A stretch of DNA of 11,226 bases from Candidatus Acetothermia bacterium (GTDB taxonomy: Bacteria; Bipolaricaulota; Bipolaricaulia; UBA7950; UBA9294), in assembly GCA_003650505.1 (NCBI GenBank), contig QMQL01000014.1, positions 1 to 11,226 of the forward strand, in the 5' to 3' direction. A program made the translations under genes and the position numbers. Every line of letters starts with the position of its first letter. Position 1 is the stretch's first letter. Of the stretch, positions 5,687 through 11,226 are shown piece by piece. The notes beneath the pieces were generated by a model. It was not told the origin of the DNA. It ran no database searches and saw nothing but the letters and a program-made list of their open reading frames with translations.

Positions 5687-8600
5687 GCGATTCATTCCCT
5701 CCCCGGAACCTCCTCGAGGCCGATCCACAGACCGCGGCCCTGATCGCCGCAGAGGAGCGGCGTCAGCGAGAGAAGATCATCATGATCCCCTCCGAGAGCC
5801 TGACGCCAATGGCGGTTCGCGAGGCCCTCGCCTCTCCGTTCACAAGCGTCTACGCCGAAGGCTACCCCCGTAGGGCGATGATGGATCTCCCCCCGGAGCG
5901 ACTCGCCGACATCGACGAGCAGCTAGCGAACTACCGGCGCTACGCCGACCGCCGCTTCTACAAGGGGACGGAGTTCGCCGACCTCGTCGAATCGTTGGCT
6001 GCACGGCGGGCGGCCGAGTCCTTCGCCACTCCCGAGTATCCGGCATCGAGGATCCACGCCAACGTTCAGCCGCTATCCGGGGCGGCGGCGAACCTCGCCG
6101 TCTACGAGGCGTTCGTCGAACCGGGGGAGACGGTGATGGGGATGGCCCTCACCGAAGGGGGGCACCTGACGCACGGCTCGGAGTTCAACGTCACGGGGAA
6201 GAGATACAGGATCGTCTCCTACTCCGTCGACCCGGGAACCGGAAGGCTCGATTACGACCGGATCGGAGAACTAGCGGAGGAGTACAGGCCGCGGATGATA
6301 ATCGGCGGGTTCACCTCGTATCCGTGGAAGCCGGACTGGGCCAGGTTCCGCGAGATCGCCGATTCTGTCGGCGCCATCCTCCTCGCTGACGTCGCCCACA
6401 CGGCCGGGATGATAATCGGTGGGGTGTACCCGAACCCGGTCGGATACGCCGACGTGATCTCCTTCACGACCCATAAGACCCTGTGCGGCCCGCGCGGGGC
6501 GGTGATCCTGGCCACTGATCCAAAGATCGCGCGGAGGATCGATACCGCCATCTTCCCGGGGCAGCAGGGAGGGCCGCACGTCAACAAGTTCGCCGCCATC
6601 GCCGTGGCGCTGAAGCTCGCCCAGAGGCCGGAGTTCGCCGAGCTCCAACGCCGGATCGTGGCGAACGCCACCGCCCTCGCTGAGGGGCTGAAGGAGAACG
6701 GGATCACCCTCGCCTACGGCGGGACCGACACCCACCTCCTCGTCATCGACCTGAAGGGGATAGAGAGCGAGACCGGCTTCCCGCTGATGGGGGAGATCGC
6801 CGCCCGGATCCTCGATCTCGCCGGGATCGTCTGCAACAAGAACACGATCCCCGGGGATAGGAGCGCTGCCGACGCCCGCGGTATCAGGCTCGGCACCCCG
6901 TGGGCGACGCAGCGGGGGATGACCGAAGATGATATGAGGGAGCTCGCTTCGATCATCTCCCAGGTCCTCAAGGGGATCCGGCCTTTCTCCTATCCCGGCC
7001 TGAACGGCGAGCTGTCTCGGGGGAAGATCCCTCTTTCGACCCTCGAAGAGGCGAGGAGGGAAGTCCGCGGGCTGCTCGCCAGGGTCGAGCCTGGGATCGA
7101 GCGAAGGAGGGATGAGATCCGAGCCGACGGATCGGGGTTGGCGGCCCTCCGGGTCCGGGGAGGCCGATCGAGGGCGCTCCTGAACGAGGCGACGCCATCC
7201 GACATCCTCTCCCTTCCGGCGGGGAAGGCCTGCCGGACCTACCTGTTCGACGAAGACGGAAAGGGGATATCCGCGATCACCGTCGGTGCGATCGGTGATG
7301 AGGACTTCATCGTCCTCGTCCCTTGGGAGAACAAGAAGCTGGTGGAGAAGTGGCTGACCGGCCTTGCCGACGGGTACATCATCTTCGATCGGGACGACCT
7401 CTTCCGGAAGGTGCAGGGACCGGCGGTCATCGAGGAGATAGCCGCCGATGACCTCCCACCGGAGGCGAGGGGCTGGCTGGACACTACCCCGGAGGCGGAG
7501 GTGACGGGCTCCCCGATCGGGGAGGTCCTCGCCGGGCATCCGGAGCGGTTCGCCCTGGAGAAGCCGTACTTCATCGGTCAGGGGCACCTCGAACTGTCGG
7601 AAGAAGATCCGAGCCGGACCGACTTCTCCTGGTCGGAGGATGAGGGAGAACCGAAGCGGACCGCGCTTCACCGGATCCATAAGGATCTCGGAGCGAGATT
7701 CGCGCCGTTCGCCGGCTGGGAGATGCCGCTCTGGTACGGATCGGCCCTCGCCGAGCACCGGGCAGTACGAAGGGCGACCGGGCTCTTCGACCTCGGCCAC
7801 ATGGGGGTGTTCCAGATCGAAGGGGATGGGGCGGCCGAGTTCCTGAACGTCGTAACTTCGAACTACGCTGGTTGGCTCGAGGACGGTCAATCGCAGTACG
7901 CCTACCTCTTCGATCCGGACGGGAACGTCATCGACGATGTGATGGTCTATCGTCGCTCCCGCGATCGCTACCTGATGGTCGTCAACGCCGCAAACGAAGC
8001 GAAGGATTGGGAATGGCTGAACGGGGTCAACGACGGCCGCTACCTGATCGATCGGGAGATACCGAAACGGAGGATCGTCCCTCGCGTCAGGATCCGCGAT
8101 CTGAAGGACGAGCGGGGGGTGATCGACATCGCGCTGCAGGGGCCGTTGAGTCGCGACATCCTGATCGAAGCGATCGGACGGGAGAACGGACCGACGCTCG
8201 ACTCCCTCGAACGGACCGAGTTCTGCGAGCTGATCGTCTCCGGACATCAGCTGTTGATCGCTCGGACCGGTTACACCGGTGAGCCCCTCGGATACGAGAT
8301 CTACCTCACCGGGGAGGACGGCCGCTGGCTGTGGGAGCGGCTGATCGAGCTCGGCCGACCGATCGGCCTCCTCCCCTGCGGCCTCGCCGCGCGCGATTCG
8401 ACCCGGACCGAGGCCGGCCTCCCCCTATACGGGCACGAGCTCGCCGGACCGTACGGGATCGACCCGTTCGAGGCCGGGTTCGCCTCGTACGTCAAGCTGC
8501 ACAAGCCGTTCTTCATCGGAAGATCGGAGGCCCTGAAGTCCTATCTGAACCGGAACCGGGAGGTCGTCCGGTTCACCGTCGATTCCGAGGCCCGTCCTGT

Positions 8601-8874
8601 CCGACCGGGGGGAGCGGTCCTCGATAGGAACGGGACCGTCATCGGCCGAGTGACGAGCTCGGTCAGCCTCGGTCCGGTTCAGGTGGGGATGGCCCTCCTG
8701 GAGAGGATCGGTCTCGGGGAAGGGGAGGAGATCAACCTCCTAAACGAGGTCAGGGGAGAAGCGGGGAAGCCGACCTCACGATTGGAGAGCGGGGACAGAG
8801 TGGCGGTTCCGATCTACGGGCGGATAGCCCCCCGGTTCCCGACCAGGATGCCGATCAGCGACGGAGGGGAATGA
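5683..8874 (+). CDS. glyA-gcvT: Fusion: serine hydroxymethyltransferase - decayed GcvT-like segment - GcvT aminomethyltransferase
   Basis: The product has 1063 residues in one uninterrupted frame. Residues 1-440 are SHMT: YAEGYP (57-62), ANVQPLSGAAAN (126-137), the PLP-stacking and binding residues in ADVAHTAG (D236, H239), the PLP lysine in TTHK (K265), NKNTIPGD (385-392) and the substrate Arg in IRLGTP (R402). An extra stretch of about 26 residues follows YAEGYP. Residues about 485-640 resemble a shortened GcvT: LLNEATPSD, TYLFDEDG, and KPYFIG, with the catalytic Asp pair replaced (S530/A531). Residues about 660-1055 are a full GcvT: GHMGVF, VIDDVMVY (D751/D752), RTGYTGE (861-867), GLAARDSTRTEAGLPLYGHEL, KPFFIG and a C-terminal barrel. 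SHMT interconverts serine and glycine; GcvT releases ammonia and methylene-THF from aminomethyl-lipoyl-GcvH. ATG 5683 has AAGGAG (5672-5677) five bases upstream and overlaps the previous stop. No gcvH or gcvP is adjacent. Confidence 0.93.
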   Translation: MSDSFPPRNLLEADPQTAALIAAEERRQREKIIMIPSESLTPMAVREALASPFTSVYAEGYPRRAMMDLPPERLADIDEQLANYRRYADRRFYKGTEFADLVESLAARRAAESFATPEYPASRIHANVQPLSGAAANLAVYEAFVEPGETVMGMALTEGGHLTHGSEFNVTGKRYRIVSYSVDPGTGRLDYDRIGELAEEYRPRMIIGGFTSYPWKPDWARFREIADSVGAILLADVAHTAGMIIGGVYPNPVGYADVISFTTHKTLCGPRGAVILATDPKIARRIDTAIFPGQQGGPHVNKFAAIAVALKLAQRPEFAELQRRIVANATALAEGLKENGITLAYGGTDTHLLVIDLKGIESETGFPLMGEIAARILDLAGIVCNKNTIPGDRSAADARGIRLGTPWATQRGMTEDDMRELASIISQVLKGIRPFSYPGLNGELSRGKIPLSTLEEARREVRGLLARVEPGIERRRDEIRADGSGLAALRVRGGRSRALLNEATPSDILSLPAGKACRTYLFDEDGKGISAITVGAIGDEDFIVLVPWENKKLVEKWLTGLADGYIIFDRDDLFRKVQGPAVIEEIAADDLPPEARGWLDTTPEAEVTGSPIGEVLAGHPERFALEKPYFIGQGHLELSEEDPSRTDFSWSEDEGEPKRTALHRIHKDLGARFAPFAGWEMPLWYGSALAEHRAVRRATGLFDLGHMGVFQIEGDGAAEFLNVVTSNYAGWLEDGQSQYAYLFDPDGNVIDDVMVYRRSRDRYLMVVNAANEAKDWEWLNGVNDGRYLIDREIPKRRIVPRVRIRDLKDERGVIDIALQGPLSRDILIEAIGRENGPTLDSLERTEFCELIVSGHQLLIARTGYTGEPLGYEIYLTGEDGRWLWERLIELGRPIGLLPCGLAARDSTRTEAGLPLYGHELAGPYGIDPFEAGFASYVKLHKPFFIGRSEALKSYLNRNREVVRFTVDSEARPVRPGGAVLDRNGTVIGRVTSSVSLGPVQVGMALLERIGLGEGEEINLLNEVRGEAGKPTSRLESGDRVAVPIYGRIAPRFPTRMPISDGGE

Positions 8875-8885
8875 GATCCACTCCC

Positions 8886-9308
8886 TCAGTTCAATCGGCG
8901 ATCGTCAGGGGCCGGGGGAGCGACGGCGGTCAGCCACTTCAGCTCGGGAGGGAGGAGAGCCTGCAGGGCGAGGGCGTATTCCCTCCACTGATCCCGCTCG
9001 CGATAGGCCTCCCGGATCACCTCTTGAAGGAGGGCTAGCTTCACTTCCGGCCTGACGAAGTACAGGTCGGGCCCGTCCAACAGCTCACCGCGAAGTATGT
9101 CCGCCGCCTGACGGATCGGGATCCCCTCCCGCTGGCGTAGCTCCTCGAGCCGCCTGAGGATCGCCACCGCTTCTCCGGCAAAGATCAGCCGGTTCCGCTC
9201 CCCGCGCCGCAGGTAACCCTCCAACATATCCCCCAGGGCGTTTATGCGCGATCGGACCGCACGTTTAGACAACCCGAGGAAGCGTGCAACGTCGTCCAGC
9301 GTGGCCAT
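8886..9308 (-). CDS. Small helix-turn-helix DNA-binding protein, probably leaderless
   Basis: The 140-residue product opens with a helix-turn-helix, ATLDDVARFLGLSKRAVRSRI (about residues 3-22), then NRLIFAGEAVAILRRLEELRQREG (39-62) and a likely amphipathic pairing region up to about residue 110. The layout is MerR-like (HTH, wing, helix), but it lacks the RYYE/RYWE signature, so it is better called a MerR-like or generic HTH protein. It may regulate the divergent metallophosphatase gene or itself. The start at ATG 9308 has no SD. Instead a perfect TATAAT lies at 9320-9315 on the same strand, six bases before the ATG, so transcription would begin at the A of the start codon. The upstream in-frame extension to 9380 would cross this promoter and is unlikely. 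It is convergent with glyA-gcvT, with 11 bases between them. Confidence 0.82.
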   Translation of the reverse strand: MATLDDVARFLGLSKRAVRSRINALGDMLEGYLRRGERNRLIFAGEAVAILRRLEELRQREGIPIRQAADILRGELLDGPDLYFVRPEVKLALLQEVIREAYRERDQWREYALALQALLPPELKWLTAVAPPAPDDRRLN

Positions 9309-9476
9309 GGGCCCATTATACGCAAAACCGATCCGACTTCGTGTAACGCAGACCACCTTGGCGGCGACGTGACGGTCCACAGGCCGATGATCGGCAAACC
9401 GATCGGGAATGTCGAGTTCGCCGACACTCCGCCTTTCGGCTGGGCCCGGTCCGAGTGGAGAAATTCCGGAGCGCTT
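9309..9476. other. Divergent intergenic region with repeated GCAAA(A)CCGATC
   Basis: GCAAAACCGATC (9323-9333 region, one extra A) lies inside the -35/-10 spacer of the HTH gene, and GCAAACCGATC recurs at 9394-9404 in the same orientation. GCCGA-TGA-TCGGC (9383-9395) and CCGATCGG (9399-9406) are dyads next to the second copy. Because GATCGG-like words are frequent throughout this genome, the repeat could be chance. If real, it would be a candidate binding site for the adjacent HTH protein. No SD-supported gene is seen in this stretch. Confidence 0.3.
9315..9346 (-). promoter_or_regulatory. Promoter of the HTH gene, predicted to give a leaderless mRNA
   Basis: On the minus strand TATAAT (9320-9315) is a perfect -10 box. 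The -35 is weak: the best match, TTACAC (9346-9341), leaves a 20-base spacer. With standard spacing the first transcribed base is 9308, the A of the ATG. A long spacer is also seen at promoters activated by MerR-family proteins, so self-control is possible but unproven. Confidence 0.5.
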
Positions 9477-9503
9477 GTGCAGATGGTCTCCTCAAGCTAT
9501 CTT
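9475..9503 (+). promoter_or_regulatory. Possible promoter inside the 5' part of the metallophosphatase frame
   Basis: TTGTGC (9475-9480), a 17-base spacer and TATCTT (9498-9503) would start transcription at 9510, which is exactly an in-frame ATG. This mirrors the leaderless arrangement of the divergent HTH gene. The -35 is weak (three of six), so it is an alternative to SD-led initiation at 9477 rather than a firm call. Confidence 0.3.
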
Positions 9504-10280
9504 CTCCGCATGCTCGACGAACGGATCCTCGATGAGGTCTCAGCGGTCCTCGCCTCCCAAGGCCGGTTGATCAGGCTGGCGCCCGATCGGATCACGGTCT
9601 TCGTCGGCGACACGCATGGGGACCTAGACGCGACCGAACGCGTATTCTCCCGCTACCTCAGCCCGGACAGGACGATCGTCTTCCTGGGGGACGCGGTCGA
9701 TCGCGGTCCTCACTCGGCCGACAACCTCCGCCTGATCCTCGAGACGAAGCTGAAATATCCCGACTCCGTGTTCCTATTGATGGGGAATCACGAGGCATAC
9801 GGTATCCTCCCGTTCTCGCCGGCCGACTTCTGGGAGCGGCTCCCCCCTCTCAAGAAAGAGAGGATAGCCAAGACCCTCCTTCAGCTTCCGTTCGCCGCTT
9901 GGCACCCCCTCGGCCTCGTCGGGCTCCACGGCGCCCTCCCGAATGTAGGGAGCGTCGCTGAGATCGAGCGTATCGAGCTCGGATCGGAGGAATGGAGGGC
10001 GATGACATGGGGGGACTGGACCGATGAGGGGCTTGGCGTAAGCGGAATCTCGCTCCGCCCGACTTACGGTCGCTCCGATTTTGAGGAACGCGCCGATAGG
10101 CTCGGGATCAAGGTCCTCGTCCGTTCGCATCAGCCGAGCGCACCGGCTTACATGTTCGACGGTCGGTGCCTAACGGTATTCACCTCATCCGCCTACGGAC
10201 GGGGGGAGCGCTCGGTCGCCCTCCTTCACCCGGATCGGAGGCTCGGGTCCGGCCGCGACCTCGAACTCGTCGGGATCTGA
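9477..10280 (+). CDS. PPP-family metallophosphatase (calcineurin-like phosphoesterase)
   Basis: The product has about 267 residues and shows the three signatures of the PPP phosphatases that bind the two-metal centre: GDTHGD (44-49), GDAVDRG (71-77) and GNHE (103-106). They are followed by the later histidines in GLHGALP and RSHQP. The family includes Ser/Thr protein phosphatases and diadenosine tetraphosphatases; the substrate cannot be read from sequence. No signal peptide or membrane segment is visible, so it should be cytoplasmic. The start is uncertain. GTG 9477 has GGAG five bases upstream, ATG 9483 has it at 11 bases, and ATG 9510 fits a leaderless start with TATCTT six bases ahead. 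The open frame back to 9369 reads through intergenic sequence and is not favoured. It is divergent from the HTH gene. Confidence 0.88.
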   Translation: MQMVSSSYLLRMLDERILDEVSAVLASQGRLIRLAPDRITVFVGDTHGDLDATERVFSRYLSPDRTIVFLGDAVDRGPHSADNLRLILETKLKYPDSVFLLMGNHEAYGILPFSPADFWERLPPLKKERIAKTLLQLPFAAWHPLGLVGLHGALPNVGSVAEIERIELGSEEWRAMTWGDWTDEGLGVSGISLRPTYGRSDFEERADRLGIKVLVRSHQPSAPAYMFDGRCLTVFTSSAYGRGERSVALLHPDRRLGSGRDLELVGI

Positions 10281-10285
10281 CCCTA

Positions 10286-10314
10286 TTGCCATTCGAAAAG
10301 CTAGTCGCTATCCT
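10286..10314 (+). promoter_or_regulatory. Sigma70-type promoter of the wHTH-HEPN-like gene
   Basis: TTGCCA (10286-10291), a 17-base spacer and TATCCT (10309-10314) predict initiation at about 10321. That is the first base of the SD GGAGGT (10321-10326), leaving a leader of only about 12 bases before ATG 10333. The ATG at 10318 would then lie upstream of the transcript, which fixes the start at 10333. Confidence 0.6.
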
Positions 10315-10332
10315 AAGATGGGAGGTCCGACG

Positions 10333-11088
10333 ATGGATAAGGAGACCCTCCGGCCGCTTCTGCTCGACATCTTGCGGAAGAGCCCACAGACCCATCTCCA
10401 TGCGATAGAAACCGAGATCCGCCGCCTGAGGGAGGACTACACCCGGGGCGATTCCCTCGCCTTAAGCGAGCTCGTCTGGGAGCTCCTCGTACAGGGGGTC
10501 CTCGCGCCGGGGAAGAACTCCCTCAACCTTAACCTACCTTTCGTACATGTGACCGGATACGGTGCCCGCTGCCTCGACGAAGGCTCGATCATCGCCCACG
10601 ATCCGGAGGGGTACGTACGCCGCCTGATCGAACATACAGAGGGGAAGGCGGACCGGTTCACGGTCGAGACGGCCCGCGAAGCGGCCCTCTGCTTCACAGC
10701 CGGACGATACCAAGGGACGGTCGTCATGCTCGGTCGGGCGGCTGAACACATGTTCGACCTCCTCCTCAATTCGATCCTCGAATCGAGAAGGAGGGAGGGG
10801 AAGGGGACGAAGAGGCTCGAAGCGGCGGGAAGGGGACCGAAGGCGCGATACGGGGAGATCCGACGCTTCCTATCCAGCGGGGGGGAGCTCGCCGCATCCT
10901 TCAAAGAGCTCGAGCCGAGGATTGCAACCCTTGACAGCGTGATCCTCCTCTCCCGGACCGAGACGGGCGAACCGCGCCTCCCGGTGATCGATGGGGAGCG
11001 GGCCCGCGGCTACCTCCTCCTCTTCCCCGAGGCCTGCCGATCGGTCCACCGCCTGATCGAGATCCTCGATCGGAAGAGGCCCGCCTGA
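10333..11088 (+). CDS. Winged-helix plus HEPN-like protein, function unknown
   Basis: The 251-residue product has an N-terminal part (about 1-75) that looks like a winged helix: several helices, then GVLAPGKNSLNLNLPFVHVT as a likely wing. A second, all-helical part (about 108-250) resembles HEPN/DUF4145-like proteins: AREAALCFTAGRYQGTVVMLGRAAEHMFDLLL (given as blocks AREAALCFTAGRY and VVMLGRAAEHM), then LLSRTETGEPRLP and YLLLFPEACRSVHRLIEIL. In related proteins I recall, the RTETGEP position reads RNxxGHP, the Rx4-6H motif of HEPN RNases. Here Asn and His are Thr and Glu, so ribonuclease activity is doubtful. ATG 10333 is chosen for the SD GGAGGT six bases upstream and a promoter just before it. 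It may be a DNA-binding regulator or a non-catalytic HEPN partner. A transporter gene follows after 27 bases. Confidence 0.7.
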   Translation: MDKETLRPLLLDILRKSPQTHLHAIETEIRRLREDYTRGDSLALSELVWELLVQGVLAPGKNSLNLNLPFVHVTGYGARCLDEGSIIAHDPEGYVRRLIEHTEGKADRFTVETAREAALCFTAGRYQGTVVMLGRAAEHMFDLLLNSILESRRREGKGTKRLEAAGRGPKARYGEIRRFLSSGGELAASFKELEPRIATLDSVILLSRTETGEPRLPVIDGERARGYLLLFPEACRSVHRLIEILDRKRPA

Positions 11089-11094
11089 GGCGGG
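11080..11094 (+). other. Hairpin with the stop codon in its loop
   Basis: CCCGCC (11080-11085), TGA (11086-11088), GGCGGG (11089-11094) is a perfect six-base-pair stem whose three-base loop is the stop codon of the HEPN-like gene. A purine-rich stretch follows rather than a T-tract, so it is not an intrinsic terminator. The structure sits just upstream of the next gene's SD (11103-11109) and could affect coupling between the two genes. Confidence 0.4.
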
Positions 11095-11115
11095 GGAGAA
11101 GAAAGGAGAATTCTT

Positions 11116-11226
11116 ATGTCAGAAGCTGCCATCGCCGTCTTCGTCGCCATCGCCGGAGGGCTATCGATCGGCCTGCAGACCCTCTTCTCCGGTGTCCTCG
11201 GGCACAGGGTAGGGATCATGGAGAGC
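11116..11226 (+). CDS. YdcZ/DUF606-type small DMT transporter, N-terminal fragment
   Basis: Only 37 codons fit before the window ends. ATG 11116 has the SD AAGGAGA (11103-11109) six bases upstream. The peptide begins MSEAAIAVFVAIAGGLSIG and continues with a pattern like GLQTLFSGVLGHRVG. This matches the first helix and the following G-x-x-x-x-x-Q-x-x-x-N/S-x-x-L-G-x-x-x-G signature of the YdcZ (PF04657) family, four- to five-helix membrane proteins of the drug/metabolite transporter superfamily. The substrate is unknown. The gene lies 27 bases after the HEPN-like gene and probably shares its transcript. The assignment rests on a short segment only. Confidence 0.6.
   Translation, partial: MSEAAIAVFVAIAGGLSIGLQTLFSGVLGHRVGIMES

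Noticed and set aside
6271..8247. Long open frame (658 codons) on the minus strand opposite glyA-gcvT
   Set aside because: It is antisense to a strongly supported gene, has no SD or promoter, and its product is low-complexity in Arg, Pro, Gly and Asp as expected from GC-rich shadow frames.
8864..8887. Bidirectional terminator between the convergent genes
   Set aside because: Only a GAGGG/CCCTC pairing with mismatched interior is present, with no T-tract on either strand.
9369..9476. N-terminal extension of the metallophosphatase
   Set aside because: The residues encoded here match no part of the PPP fold, and the stretch lies in the control region of the divergent HTH gene; start signals favour 9477-9510.

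Overview
The window is GC-rich bacterial chromosome, tightly packed, with ATGA overlaps and good Shine-Dalgarno (SD) sites. Codon use leans to AGG/CGG for Arg and ATC for Ile. The S18 protein is the zinc-binding type. These traits suggest an uncultured thermophilic or anaerobic lineage; Bipolaricaulota (Acetothermia) or a Chloroflexi-like group would fit, but this is a low-confidence guess. There is no rRNA, tRNA, CRISPR or insertion sequence.

Layout. (1) Positions 1-415 are a divergent control region. A minus-strand promoter drives a 32-residue single-pass membrane microprotein, followed by an SD for a gene that starts just outside the window. A sigma70-type promoter on the plus strand, overlapped by a perfect inverted repeat, drives the main operon. 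(2) Positions 416-8874 are one probable operon of seven genes: rpsF, ssb, rpsR, a YprB/MrfB-like DEDD exonuclease, a YprA/MrfA-like DEXH helicase with DUF1998-type cysteines, an orphan 379-residue protein with a MobA/CofC-like N-terminal half, and a 1063-residue fusion of serine hydroxymethyltransferase (SHMT), a decayed GcvT-like segment and a complete GcvT aminomethyltransferase. (3) A convergent minus-strand gene (8886-9308) encodes a small helix-turn-helix protein whose start codon sits exactly where transcription should begin (leaderless). (4) Downstream on the plus strand are a PPP-family metallophosphatase, a winged-helix plus HEPN-like protein with its own promoter, and the first 37 codons of a YdcZ-type transporter.

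How the genes work together. The operon opens with the classic S6-SSB-S18 block; rplI, often next, is absent. SSB is followed directly by a nuclease/helicase pair known from Bacillus subtilis as the MrfAB mitomycin-lesion repair system, so ssDNA binding and repair are probably co-expressed. The operon ends in one-carbon metabolism. The fusion would place glycine cleavage (T-protein) and serine synthesis (SHMT), which share methylene-tetrahydrofolate, on one chain.

The strongest candidate for something new is the GlyA-(decayed GcvT)-GcvT fusion. It contains a remnant domain that has lost the catalytic Asp pair, and an insertion of about 26 residues in the SHMT active-site loop. Secondary points are the orphan protein upstream of it, the leaderless regulator, the microprotein, and the HEPN-like protein with a substituted RNxxGH motif.
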